In this document: piece by piece, positions 31,405-44,800 of the stretch
How the letters are laid out: each line of letters begins with the position of its first letter
Numbering within the stretch: the first letter of the stretch is position 1
NCBI GenBank assembly: GCA_037039925.1
Contig: JAXRKP010000454.1
Location: 70,001 to 134,000, forward strand
DNA: 64,000 nt
Source of the DNA: Doris montereyensis
Lineage: Eukaryota > Mollusca > Gastropoda > Nudibranchia > Dorididae
Reading direction: 5' to 3'
Translations under genes and position numbers: made by a program
Notes under the pieces: generated by a model
Told to the model about the DNA's origin: nothing
The model's input: the letters and a program-made list of their open reading frames with translations, nothing else
Databases searched by the model: none

Positions 31405-31555
31405 TTTGATTGAAAATTCCATATCCACCACATACGTTGATCTCAGGGTTAATGAAGAGGAAACAGTAAGATGAAAGATAGGAGAATAGTAAAGGAGTGA
31501 ATACTGAAAGGAAAAAGTAGGACCTACCAACAGCACTCACCAACCCTCCCACCGA
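31405..31555 (+). repeat. short dispersed repeat (family C)
   Basis: GATCTCAGGGTTAATGAAGAGG through GTAGGACCTACCAACAGC. It matches the unit at 36.0 and 50.9 kb, including the left flank ATTGAAAATT..CC. Confidence 0.75.
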
Positions 31556-31797
31556 GAGATGTCAAATTCTCTGCTATGGCTAGAGAAGAATCTACTAAGA
31601 GTGACAGTTAAAAACAGATTTTCTTACTCAACTCCAAAATAATATTGGACAGATCTCTTTATTTAATACTAATACAGAACTGGACTGATCTGTTTAATAC
31701 TGAAGGCTTGGTAGCTATGCATGATGCAACCAAATGCTATTTGTGATAAAACTAATCATTGTCAGTGTCAGTGTCAGCTCAGAATTATATAGTCCTA

Positions 31798-32122
31798 TAT
31801 TTGAATTTGATTTGATTTGATTTACCCACATCCACAACTAAGGAGGTCACTGGGTTTTTGGTAGGATTTTTAATTTTGCCTAGACTGCCCTGTAAACATA
31901 CAAACAGCCAAGGTATCTATATCATGCACAGAGTGTTGTGATCTGCACACGGAACCTTTTATCATCCTTCTCCAATGGGACTAGGTGTCGATCCACTGAC
32001 CTCGACCAGGGGCGCAGATTTGCTAAAAAAAAAAACTGTTCAGTTTCAACCATTGGTGGGGCTCGAACCCACTACACTTTTGTTGCGAGGTTGACACCTT
32101 GCCTCTGACTAATGAGACCCTG
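31798..32122 (-). mobile_element. SINE family B, complete copy with target duplication
   Basis: A 325-bp copy flanked by TATAGTCCTA (31788-31797) and TATAGTTCTA (32123-32132), one mismatch. On the minus strand: tRNA-like head with B box GGGCTCGAACCC on the + complement, a central block with CAGCCAAGG and TGTTGTGATCTGCACA, and a TTTGATTTGATT tail, meaning (AATC)n in sense. Confidence 0.85.
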
Positions 32123-32329
32123 TATAGTTCTACAAACCAGTTTTGAGACAAAGGCTCTACTTCTACTTAAAATCTCAGTTGGAAGGAAAATCTGGAGTAA
32201 AGACAAAGTGCAGGTGAAATTTGAGACAAATGCAGATCACATTGATAAAAAAAACAACTTTGTGACAGAGGAGAATTCAGTCCTGTAAATTTTATATTGA
32301 TTACAATTACATAGATAACTTCACAATCA

Positions 32330-33713
32330 TCTTTCTTTCTTTCTTTATCAGCTCCCATTCTACCTTCCGTGTATGGGTTTAAGATACCTGAAATGATCTT
32401 TTTCCAGGCTGCCCTGTCCTGATATTCTCTGTTTCCTTACGTGAAAGTTAATTTCTTTGCGTTAATGCCTCTTTTATATCTTCTTCCCACTTTCTCCAAG
32501 GTCTGCCTTTTAGCCTTTTACCTTGAGTTTTAGCACTGAATACTGATTTAGCTATTCTATTGTCATTCATTCTGTTAATATGCCCCTAACCATCTCAGTT
32601 GATTCATTTCTTAGTTTTTATGATATCTGCTTTGGTTTAATCTCTTAGTCTTATTGTTGTATTTCTGATTTTGTCTCTTTTAGTTTTTCCTGTTACTCTT
32701 CTTAGATATTTCATTTCGGCTGCCTGTACTCTACTGACAGTATTCCCTACTGTCTAAGGTCCAGGTTTCACTGCCATAGAGGAGAGTAGGACAATAAACT
32801 GTGTTGTATACCAGTACTGCCATTTTTGTTTTTGTTGACAATTCTTGTTTACCTACAAATGCCTTTCCTAGATGGTTATATATTGCACTTGCCTTTTTGG
32901 ATTCTCTGGCTGATTTCTTCACTTAGAAGTCTTAGTTTTCCCTCTGAGTTAATCATTACTCCTAAATAATTGTAGTTTTGAACTTGTTCTAAATTCTCCC
33001 TGCCTAATTTAAGATTTTATGTTTTAGCTTCCTAGTTACTAGCATTGTTTTGGGTTTTTTTGCATTTACTCTCATTCCTCTTTTATTTAATTCATTATTC
33101 ATTATGTTGATATTTGACTGGAGGTCCCTTTCTGATTTTCCAAACAAAACTAAATCATCAGCAAATGAAAGCATTGATACTCTTACTGGTTTGAGCTTCC
33201 ACACATACCTGCATTCATTGAGGATGCCTTTGCGACTGAATCCATAAATGTGATAAACAAAAGAGGACTTAGGACACAACCCTGTCTTTACTCCTATATC
33301 TACAGAAAATTCTTCAGATACATTTCCAGCTACTCCTCTGCACATGTTGCTATATTGTAAAAAATTTTAATGGCTTTATTAAATTTTGCTCTACATTGTG
33401 TTCTTTTAAGGAATGCCATAGTTCGTCCCTCCTCACAGTGTCAAATGCCTTTTCTAAGTCAATAAACACAGGTGCAAGTCAACGTTTCTCTCCAAAGGAA
33501 TTTTTCTATTATTTGTCTAATCGTAAATATGTGGTCTTGTACACTTCTTCCTGGTCTAAACCCCCTTTGGTGTTCTTCAATCTGATCATCGACTCCTTTC
33601 CTTAGTCTCATTTCCAGAATCCTGGCATACATTTTTCCTGGTACACTAAGTAGTGATATCCCTCTATAGTTTGAGCATTCCCATAGTTGAGATGCTTTCT
33701 TGTGTATTGGTTT
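32330..33713 (-). mobile_element. RTE-like LINE, 5'-truncated
   Basis: The 3' end with a GAAA tail lies at 32330. The copy extends to the RT N-terminal region (complement of CCAATACACAAGAAAG) at about 33713. A 7-bp ACAATCA flanks both sides. It contains the [12 protein letters not shown] box and YGSETWTL with frameshifts. The structure is that of 5' truncation during target-primed reverse transcription. Confidence 0.88.
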
Positions 33714-33789
33714 ACAATCAAGTGTAAAATAAGTGTAACAGGAGAAGTTTTATAAACTTAGAGAAACCCGGTATCTATCTTAATGCCCA

Positions 33790-34296
33790 TTTGTGTATGT
33801 GGTGGTGGGGGGGGGGGTGTCCTACATTGTGTAGCAACAGCGATCGTCTACATTTCTTGATTTTGTCTTCAAACATTCTTAGCCATATAATCACCAAAGA
33901 AATGGATATTTTTACATCTCGAGTATAGACTTTTGACACATCTCAGTATCTTTCTATTGGTCTAAACATGTCTAGATATAAAATCTACTTAATATTCTGG
34001 AGCTAGATCTAGATTAAAAATCTAGAATTTGGATGCATTATGTAGATTCATCTAGATCTAACAAATCCAGATCTAAAACTAAATATCAAGCTCTGTCTAA
34101 CTCTAGAATTTGATGTAGATTTCATATCTAGACCTATTTAGACTGATAGAACGATATTGAGATTGAGATGCAAGTTCAAGTTATGCTGCTTGAATCAAGA
34201 ACATTACACCATCACCGTTATGCAATGTATCCCTCACAAATGAGTCTAAAAATAGATTTAGTTTCTCCAAGTTTATCGAACTACTCTTATCAAAGC
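33790..34296. other. G-run with MITE-like end, then TCTAGATCT-rich sequence
   Basis: GGGGGGGTGTCCTAC at about 33807 resembles the left end of the TTAA-flanked MITE at 10746. No matching right end was found. Positions 33950-34160 are unusually dense in TCTAGATCT-like palindromic strings. Confidence 0.45.
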
Positions 34297-34372
34297 CAAG
34301 TTCCTTAGAGGCTGTTATGGCTCACAGAGCCGGAGCTTAGCCCAGTTTCTGTAGCGTTAAGCGGGACTACTA
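34297..34372 (-). mobile_element. SINE family A 3' fragment
   Basis: TTCCTTAGAGGCTGTTATGG and GCCGGAGCTTAGCCC match the 3' part of family A. Confidence 0.65.
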
Positions 34373-34989
34373 TTAAGACAATATAATTTTGAGCCTATAC
34401 CACAGAACTCAAATGTTTTACCATGACACTTTCTCACTGAATCTTCTTTCGAGGCAACAGAAATAATTAAGTCAATTAACAGAACAAAGAAAGGAATACA
34501 ATATTAGCTGGCACAGGTGTTGTAGGGTATATTATTAGAATCAATTCACGTCAACAGACATCACAAATACAAGAGAAATTCTTCATCTCTACAGCCAGTA
34601 AATATTTCGAGAGTGGATATCAATTAAAACAAATGTTCTGTTTTCTTTTTGTCTTTTTTCAGGGTTAATTTTATTTTATTTTGGAGTTTTGCCCCCCCCC
34701 TCCTATACCTTTACGTCTAGTTTATAAAGCACCAATTTAGAGGTTAATACTATACAATAGTATTAACAATAAGAGAGCAAGAGAAAAACCTGATCAAAAG
34801 CTTAAAAATTACAAATGAGAAAATAAACAAGTCTTAGATATAACTATGACGTTAACATGATAAAGAGACAAGCCTTAGAGCTATTTTTAAGAGACTACAG
34901 GTAATAATAATACCTATGAATTTAGGTACATGAAATAATGCATTCCTGGCAGACAAAATTTGGTCCTACTTCAAAATTACAGGAATTAA

Positions 34990-35292
34990 AATTAAAAGTA
35001 AAGTAAAGTTCCTTTAAGGCTGTTACAGTCCATAGGGGCAGAGCTTGTCCCAGTTTCTATAGCGTGAAACGAAATAGCAGGTGATAATAATCACCCTGGA
35101 CAGGACGCTAGTCCAACACAGGTTATTACTCCCAAACCAATGCTTGTACCCATTTGCACCTTAGCTGGGTGGGGAAAATGCGTTTACGTGTCCCTCCAAA
35201 GGAACACACCGCCGGGTCTAGCTTTGCTAGGACTCAAACCGGGACCTCAAGATCCCAAATCAGGCAGTAAGTTAGCCACACCGCAGCCATTA
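34990..35292 (-). mobile_element. SINE family A
   Basis: Full-length-like copy: 3' end at GTTCCTTTAAGGCTGTTACAG, middle CTCCCAAACCAATGCTTG, and a tRNA-like head whose complement reads GGACTCAAACCGGGACC (degenerate B box). Confidence 0.75.
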
Positions 35293-35429
35293 AAATCAAA
35301 AGAGCATTGCTATGCATTAAGGACTCACCTAAACTTGACCTTCGCAGCCTGAAATGCTGCTGATCAAAAATTACTAATTCAAATAACATTGATATCACAA
35401 AACAGTAAAATTTAATTTCTTTCATCAGT

Positions 35430-35590
35430 AATGAAGCGGGCAACTGCCACCCTCCAAGTCCAACCCCTGTGCAGTCTAACGTAATATTCCTTCGCGATCA
35501 TCATGGCCCACCCTTGCTAAGATTTGAACCCAAAACCTCACAATCTAAAATCAGACATCCTAACCAGTAGGCTAACAATGCCACACAATC
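35430..35590 (-). mobile_element. tRNA-derived SINE head
   Basis: On the minus strand the A-box-like CTACTGGTTAGGATGTC and the B box GGGTTCAAATC are correctly spaced. It is a diverged relative of the family A head. Confidence 0.6.
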
Positions 35591-35999
35591 CATACGTAGT
35601 ACAGTAATATATATATATATATATATATAATATATATACACAATATATATATTACATTGTATATCTATATATATCCTGTTATTAAACAGCCTTTAACGAC
35701 AGCCTCTCCTTCATGTCTACAAAGTCTTGAGAATCAATCTTAAGATAGAACTGAACTGACTTATATCTCCTCTACATTGTCACACTGACAACCAAATCAG
35801 GCATAAAATGAGACTGTTTGTTCTAACAAAATACTTTCACGCAACAAAGCAATCCTTAAGACTTCATATTATCATTTCAACCATGTAGGGGGAAAAGACC
35901 TTTCTAAAAAACAGAATTAGGATGACAGCATTGATAGTATAGGAATGGAAATACTTTTTTGATCATTCTCATTCTATTTCACCAGTTTCCTTCTTGGTT

Positions 36000-36132
36000 C
36001 CATTGAAACTTACCGTCCACCATACGCGGGTGATCTCAGGTTGAATTAAAAGGAAACAACGAAACCGAAAGACATATATGCAAGAGTGAAAGGAAAGAAG
36101 TATGACCTACCAGCAGTTCCCCGCCAACAGCC
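36000..36132 (+). repeat. short dispersed repeat (family C)
   Basis: ATTGAAACTTACCGTCCACC, GATCTCAGGTTGAATTAA and GAAGTATGACCTACCAGCAG occur in the family order. It lies just 3' of ZC3H15. Confidence 0.75.
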
Positions 36133-36674
36133 CACCCAACACATTTGACAGTAAATGCAAGGTTCAAACCAAAAAAAACAAACAAACAAAACCACTGACC
36201 CATGTAAGTATTCATTAAGCAAGATTGTATTGGTCACATACAATGTGAATTAAACTGAATCAAACATGTCACAGGGAAAAGAGGGTAGCTGGGAAAAAAC
36301 AAATATGAAACAAAAACGGGTAGAAAGATCTTTGAATTAAAGCCTTCACAGAGCCGCAAGGTTTTCTTTTCTTTTTTTCCACACACACACACACACACAC
36401 ATACATACACAAGAAAACATTCACCACTTCAAGGTGATCCAAGAAGTAGCTCCTTTTAATTAAAAACTGAAACTAGAGAACAAAAGCACAAAAATTCCCC
36501 AACCAACTAGTGCGACTATTGTTTTGTATGCAGGTGTATTGTTGAAAACGACCTAACAGTAGAAAATTAGTTGCTGACAAAACCAAATCACTCGGCTGTA
36601 GGTCAACAAGAATCTGTTGAAAGGAGACGCCCAAAAAGTAAGGGTGTTTCTAGGAAGACAAGGTCGACACAGGA
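36133..36674 (-). other. ZC3H15 3' flank, probable 3' UTR
   Basis: Non-coding sequence past the ZC3H15 stop, with a (CA)n tract at 36381-36402. A minus-strand ATTAAA near 36456-36461 is a possible poly(A) signal. Confidence 0.45.
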
Positions 36675-36888
36675 TCATAAATCGTTGGCGTTGTCCTCTA
36701 GGTCAAGGTCCTCCAAATCGTCATCAATTAAGTCAATGTCATCGTCAAACAGTTCCTCATCAATGTCAAGATCACCATTGATGGTAGCGCTGATTGCAGC
36801 TGCAATGGCAGCGTCCGTCTCCTCCACCTGTAACCTGGATTGTGGATCGGGAGGTAATGCTGCTGCTTCGCCCAGCTTGTTGGCTTCC
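36675..36888 (-). CDS. ZC3H15: ZC3H15 exon 12 (acidic C-terminus)
   Basis: It encodes [18 protein letters not shown] and onward to the acidic [15 protein letters not shown] tail and a TGA stop. Acceptor [15 protein letters not shown] aligns with ENKLSEA of human ZC3H15. Confidence 0.9.
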
Positions 36889-38814
36889 CTGAAAAGACAA
36901 AGAGGTGGTAACGAGTTCAGAGGGCGTCGGCAGCGTCTTGACAGTGTTAACATTTGGTGGTAGTGTGGTAGTGGTAGTCCAAACCAAAATCTCAAGTGTA
37001 AGCAATGGGAAAAGAATTCTTATCATTGAAAGAACTTTGTTCCCTAAGAAAGTTGATAACAAAATCATTTCTGTGGGACAATTACAAGCTAAGTTACCAA
37101 GGAGAGAGAATGGTGTACGATGGTGTTAGGCTTAGGCTTGAGAAGTTACCTAGGACATAAGAGGTCAGCTTCAAAACTTAAAGACACTCTTTTACAGTTA
37201 CCCAATCATCTCTAACACAATGAAACTTCTACGACATAAACATTCAAAACAAATAGATGAGTTAATGAATGTAAAACAAAAAACAAAAATTTGTAAAAAA
37301 AAATAAAATCATAAACATGAATCTGCATTTATTTGTGATGTAATCTTTAATCTATACAACGGGCATTACCATTAACCATCGCTGAAGTTCTTTGAAATCT
37401 GTCTGCTGTAGCTATGCGTTCCAGAATTGTCAACATCAGATGCTATGTTAGTTATAGAGTCCAGATTGATATCCACGACTTTGGTATCATCTTCATCCTC
37501 GTCCTCCTGGAAAAAGGATGACATTTTTTTAGACCTGATATTACTGATAATAATAATAATAATAATAATAACACATAACATAATAACATACTAATAATAA
37601 TGCACATTTATATTGCGCCAACATCTCATATATATGGCTTTGGGCGCATTATAAAAATAAAAAATAATAAATACTATTCACAACCACACGGAAAAAAATG
37701 CAAAAAAAAACAAACAAAAACAAAAAAACCAGCTTAAAAATTACATCGTTAAGTAATACTCTCTAACCAGAAACATTAAAAGCTTTTCTAAATAAATATT
37801 TCTTCAAGCGCGGTATGTTGAGTTGAAAGGTGGTCTTCATCGACCTTAGTGGTCTGCATGGCTCGTGGCGAGACAGCAAATCACTGATATATGCTGGAGC
37901 CACATCGTTTAGAGATTTATATATTATGGATGCCGCCCTTGTACTGCGTTGAGTAGAAATCTAGATAAAATGGCGGTAGTAAAACTAGGGGATAAAACTA
38001 ATCGATGATAGAAAACCGTCCTAAAAAAGATGTTTGATTTTACAGTAGAAAATGGATAAAATGTTTATAAAACTTATCTTAGAAGATGCACAGCACAATG
38101 TAGAATAGGAATATGATAATATTTCCATGTTAAAAATCCAATACTGCCACGTAAAAAAGCAGAGAATCATAAAATTATTGGAGCTGGACAGAAACACAGC
38201 TGGTTAGGTGAACTAACTACACAATGACATTAAAATTATATTTTCATTTCTAGAATTTGAATTTATTTTTATTTTCATTGTGCATTTGGAACTTTTCAAT
38301 GATTTCATTTTAAAGTTTCAAACGAAAATATAATATAAAAAATAAATCATGTGTCACGACTCACAACAATCAACTCAATTAGCTCTGCTCTTTTCACATG
38401 TGACCCGCCATTGCGAGGTTGGGTGATCTCAAATATAATCGGTCCCTTTCTTTATCATAAAAGTAAAGGAATAAACTACTTCTTGGCCATCCTCTCTGAC
38501 ATCCCAACTTGCAAAGATTGTAGCAGCCATTTTTTGGGGGCCCCACCTGGCATTGGCTTCTGTACATTTTATTGTTTTATCATCTATATAATTAGGTACC
38601 ACAATAGACGTGATTAGCCGGGCAGAAGCGCACAGCGCTGTCCACTATTAGAACTTACTAGCGTACAGCGGTAAAGTGGCCTTGCGTACCAGTGGGTGAA
38701 AATAACCTGTCACCTTCACTAAAACTTTCGATACCTCGGGCCAGATACATCGTAATGAGCTAATTTTAGCTTCATTCGAAACTAGAGATGTGTGTGTGTG
38801 TGTGTGTGTGTGTG

Positions 38815-38847
<33 letters not shown>

Positions 38848-41800
38848 CTCCCTCCCCTTAATGAACATGGAATGGTAGGTTGCGCAGTGGAAATCGAAAT
38901 ATAATATTATATAATAAATAATGTAATTGGGTTTTCTTTTAAATTTAATTCTGTACCAGGTATTGAAAAAAAAATAATGAAAAATTAATGGATGTTTTGC
39001 TTCTTTCACTCACAATTTTAGACTCAGGCAAGTTGTAATAAATGATGAATGAACAGCTTTACAAATTCTTACAATAAAAATTCTCTTTTCTTTCTTATTT
39101 TGTATGTGACTAGATGACCTCTTGGTACAGGAAACTGTTTCCTGCTGTCGACATTACCCCTGGTAGGATTCAACACAGGATACAGATGCTGCAAAAGGAG
39201 GCTGCTACTTCAACTACAACTAGTGCTTTTCAAGTGTTGCTGTCAGTGTCAAGGCAGGTTAATTTTGATAAAGTGTCAGATACTCTGACAAACTTAAACT
39301 TGACAAGATCTATTCTTCTGGATAAACCAAAAGATTTTGTTGTTCCGGGAGGCACAGTTGTTATCATTGAGCATGATTAAAGCGAGAAAGCTTCTGTATG
39401 GAGAAACAATTAATTGATCTGGTTCTATACGATATTTTATATGGCAGGCATTTGAAGCATTTAGGGCGTAATGTGCCACAGTCAACATCCTGACCTCCTC
39501 CACCAAGGAAAAAAAAAGAAATACGAGTAGGCCTAATGGTTCTTTATTTTCACCCATTTGTAATACGGTAGCCTACTGATATTGTCCTAAATGGTTTCTG
39601 AATATGTTCTCATTATACTTCTATTTTATATATAATTGTATGTCATCTTCATCTAGCAAAGAAATTGTTTTAAGTTTGCTTTCAGATTTTTTTCCTGAGT
39701 CATTTTAATTTGTTCAGCAGAAACTATTGATTTTACCTTCAATTTGAGCTCATTTTTGAATTCAGCACATCAAATTACCAACATGAAGCATGCTTTTTCT
39801 TGATTTCGTAATTATTAAGTTGTTTAAAACATATTTCTTCTGAAACTTTTCAAATATTCGCCCATATCTTGTAATTTCTCCACTTCTGCTGTGTTTTTCG
39901 TTTAAAGTCAGTGTTCCATATTTTTTAAGATATGTAGTCTATATACTTGTCTACAATTATAATAATAATTTAAAAGTTTATGTCTATAATTTTGGATCGT
40001 ATGGATTATCAAAAATGCTTCTAAGCCATATATTTACTGATTTCGATCTCAGGATTTGGATTTTTGTGTAAATTCACATCCTTGTGTAGAGCATACAGTA
40101 ATTGATTTATAGCTTCATTTTTCCCATTTAGACCCTTTGACTTGTACTCTTTGAAAATGCTGTTAAAAGAACTATGTCTCATTTCTTATTGTTATTATTT
40201 CATATTCTATTATGCAATTTATGCCAAATTGAAAGACGCCAATAAATTTTGTCTGAAAAATTTCAGGTCCTCATAACTTTTTTAAATTTCTAAACGGATT
40301 TTTAAAATTCAAACAGTGTTGTTCATAACCTTTTTAAATTTCTCGGATTTTTAAAATTCAAAAGTGTTGTTCATAACTTTTTTAAATTTCTAAATTTTTA
40401 AAATTCAAAGTGTTGATAATAACTTTTTTAAATTTCTAAACGGATTTTTAAAACTCAAAAAGTGTTGTTCATAACTTTTTTAAATTTCTAAACGGATGTT
40501 TAAAACTCAAAAAGTGTTGTTCATAACTTTCCAGACAGTTTATGAATCTAGACACAAAAACTGCTTGCAGAGAAATAAAAATTTTCTCTTGTGGTAGCTA
40601 ATATAATATCATCAAACAACACAGCCTTAAAATAGTCAACATTTTTGCCTTTCTTTACTGGTTCTTTAGTTTTGGTGGCAGTGAACCTGACTCGTTTGAG
40701 AAGCCATCGCACATCTAGATTTTAGAAGCCAACAACTCATAATGACTTTATTCATTAATGAAACATTCTGGGTTTTCAGAAAAGAACCACTACTAGGTTG
40801 GAAACCATAAAAAGATGACGTAAAAATGGACACGTTGTAGAGCGCAACGTGGAAATGGTCAAGTTATGGAGAAAGACATGAAATGGAGTGCTACATTTAC
40901 ATATATGTAATAGTACTAGCTAAATAACCTGTTCCAAAGACATTTTCTGTGTCCATCTAGATCCCTAGATCTAATCTAAATTGAAATTCGGATTATTTTC
41001 TAGGAACTTCATTTCGTTTTCTCATATACTCGCTTGAAGACAATATGGCCTGTTCGAGTTGATCTTTGGTGTTACAAGCGTTCTATCATAGTTTTGGTGT
41101 ATGCCATATGTATTCATTAAAAAGATTACCCCAAACATAGGTACCCCAAATAGAATATTTCCATTGGTCAAGGTATAGTCCTCAGGTTTGCATGTTTGTA
41201 ACAAGAGATGAGGCAACCAACCTTTATGAGTGTAAGGTCTTTAGTTCTCATTAAGTTTTTCTCAGGAGATATTCTCATGGATTTCAAACCTTGATGATAA
41301 AAAAACTTACATCAAAGGTCTGCAATTTAACCATAATATATACGAAATCTAATAACAAAGGAAATATGAAAATAAAATGATGGAAAAAAAAAGTTCTCAG
41401 CAAAACAGCTGTCCAAATGCTTTACCTCAATTTCTCTTACAAAGGAAATTCCGTCTGCCTCATCGTCATCTTCCTTCATTAACTCAGGGTTGAATTCAAA
41501 CATTTGACGTCCACTTATCTATTTGTGAGAAGAAAACAAAAGTATATTTAAAAGAGTGAAGAAATTCGACACATAAAATTAATCATTTGTACCGCTAAAA
41601 CAAATGTCGATAATGATGTGACTGAACCCCAAAACGGTAAGTTGCCAAAATAATATGAAGCAGACTGGTATTTATGAAATCTTTATATGTATCATTCGAA
41701 ATGAGTTTAACAATCCCAGAAGAAGAAGAACAAGAAGAAGAAAGAAGAAGAAAAGAAGAAGAAGAAGAGGAAGAAAAAGAAGAAGAAAAAGTAGGTGGTG

Positions 41801-44800
41801 ATCTCAAGGTGAATTAAGAGGAAACCGCAAGATCAAAGCAGCACCCGCCGCTAAAGAAGAAAAACAAAAACAAGAGCAAGAAGAAAAATTAAAAGGAAGA
41901 ACAATAGTAACTTGATTCGATTCACCCACATCTACTAAGGTCATCTTGGGGGTTTTGGTAGGATTTTTTAAATTTTGGGCAGACTGTCCTGTAAACAGCC
42001 AGGGGTCTTTAGCATGCAGAGAGAGTTGTGATCTGCACATGGGACCTTTATTTGCTCAATTACCATATATAGTCATATTCTTATTGGATTAATATAACCT
42101 CATACAAGAAATTCCTTTCTATCGATTCTACACATGTTCTAAATCGTTATTTCTGGCAACCTCTTTCTTACTGTCAACATCCGGTTGTTTATTTTATGCA
42201 TAACCGGATGGATCGGTACACTTCGCCCTTAATCCTACTAAAATTGACCTTTATCCGACCCATACCCTTCTGAACCGACCTGCCTGGACACCCTGTGTCC
42301 GTCTCCGATGGGACTAAGTGTCAATCCACCTACCTAGACCAGGGGGTAGCTTTTGCTCGAAAAGACTCGAGAACATTTTCCATCCGTTGGGAGGCCGACG
42401 TCTTGCCTCTGGACTACCAAGTCCCCACAAGAGAAGCAAAAACAATGATAAAAATGATACCAATGATTCAAAGGGCAACTTTAGGTACACTAATGATGTA
42501 AAGGCCGGGCAGTGGACAGGTAAGCACCTGTCTGGGGATTAGGCGGTCCCGGCCTCCACGAGTCTCCTGCTGGCCTTGCAGGCGGGTCTTGGCTGGCCAA
42601 AGGCTAAGGGACTTAACCCTGACAGAACATAACAACCTGCTACCTTGCAGGCTGGTCCAGGGTTCCCACTCATTTTCAAAGAAAAACAATCTACTTAAAG
42701 TAACTTAACTTCCTCAGTTGAGAAACACCAGGAAGAGCAATAGATGAAGAAAGAGAGACAACAACTTCTCCAAATGGAGAGAGATTAATAGATTTTTGTC
42801 TAAAAAATAACATGAAAATAGCACACACATTTTTTCCGATAAAGATATCCACAAATATACTAGAGTAAATGAAGACAGATATGAAAAGTCAATCATAGAC
42901 TACATAATAGTTTGCAGCTCCTTTTATTACAGTACATTGGATACAAGAGTAAACAGAAAACCTGAAAAATTTAGTGATCATTACTTAGTGATTGCAAAAA
43001 TGAGATTTCTGACTGAAGAAAAAGAAAAGGAAAGAGAAGAAAGCTACTAAACTCAAAAAAGAAGAACTAAATAAACCAGTAGTAAAACAGTTATACCAAT
43101 CTAGGATAAAAGATCCATCAGTGAAAGGCAGATGGATCTGAATGATAGCACAATAGAAGAAAAATAGCAAATGTATAAAGACATTTTCCTCAGTTGTACT
43201 GAAGAGGTGTGTGGTAGGAAACAAATTAAAGGAGATGGGAAAAGAACAGCATGGTGGAATGAGAATGTTAAGACTAAGATCAAAGAAAAGAAGGACACCT
43301 GGAAGAAATACTTGCAAACAAAGACGCCAGAGGATAGGATAGATTATGTGAGTAAAAGAAATATCACCAAAGAGGAAGTTATGAAAGCAAAACAGGAACA
43401 GTGGGAAGAGTTTGGACAAAGACTTCATAAAAGCTATCAAGGAAATCAAAAGTTGTCTGGGAGCAATGAAGAGCATAAGAAAGACCAAAGCATGCCCAAT
43501 ATGGGACAAATTAAGAACGCCAAAGCAAAAAAGTCAGAATTATGAAAAAAGACAGCGAAATCATGGAGAAAGTATTTTCAATAATTACATAATCCCTCCA
43601 GAACATATGAAACAAGGAAGACAGATCCATTAGTAAGAGTAACAAGTAATCGAGATGAGACAGCTGAAGATATAAATATCTCAATGGAAGAACTCCAAAC
43701 AGTTATAAGAAAATTGAATTTAGGAAAGACCCCAGGAGCAGATCAAGAAATGATTAAAAACCAAGAAAAGGAGGCAGACAAACTATTACATGCGCTATGT
43801 CAGCAAGCATGAAAGTCCAAACAGTTGCCAGACGACTGGAAAAAGGGAACCGTAGTACCAATACACAAGAAAGGATCAACTATGGAATGCTAAAACTATA
43901 AAGGGATATCACTACTAAGCGTACCAAGAAAAGTGTATGCCTGGATTCTGGAAATAAGACTAAGGAAAAGAGTCGAGGATCAGATTGAAGAACACCAGAG
44001 CAGATTTAGACCACATATTTACAATTAGACAAATAATAGAAAAAGTCCTTGAGAGAAACAGTAACTTGCATATGTGGTTTACTGACTTAGAAAAAGCATT
44101 TGACACTGTGAGGAGGAGCGAACTATGGCCTTCCTTGAAAGAACACAATGTAGAGTAAAATTTAATAGAAGCCATTAGTTTTTACAATATATCAACATGC
44201 GCAGTGAGAGTAGTTGGAAAATGTATCTGAATAATATGATGTAGATATAGGAGTAAGACAGGGTTGTATTCTAAGTCCTCTTTTTGTTTATCACATTTAA
44301 GGATTCAGTCGCAAAGGCATCCTCAAAAATGAAGAAAAAATGAATGTAGGTATGTGGGAGCTCAAACCAGTAAACATATCAATGCTTTAATTTGCTATGA
44401 TTTAGTTCTGTTTGGAAAATCAGAAAGAAACCCTTTAGTCGAATATCAACATTATGAATACAGAATTAACCCATAGCTTCCCAATACACCCGATTGCAAC
44501 CGCTAAAATCCAACATTGCGTGTTTCAATGCGTCCGACCCAATTTCAAAAGTACCAGTGTGTGTTGGGGGCTCATTTACGTTGAAACTACAATCAATAAG
44601 TTTGACTTCTATTGTTTTCAGGAAGTGGCGAGTACAGGAAGTGGAGAGTACATTAAAATGAAAGTACACGTCTACTCAATCGAAATTGCTTTACTGGTTA
44701 TGCAACCGTTAATTTTTAAGACAAAAGAAATTTCTTGACAAGTACACACGTGTGGGGAAATATTTTACTGACACCATGTCGTTATGTTGCAAGAGTTACT

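Noticed and set aside
36571..36963. 130-codon + strand Ser-rich ORF
   Set aside because: It is the antisense of the acidic last exon of ZC3H15.
42985..43509. 174-codon minus-strand Phe/Leu-rich ORF
   Set aside because: Antisense of the lysine-rich LINE linker region; the same shadow appears over the other LINE copies.
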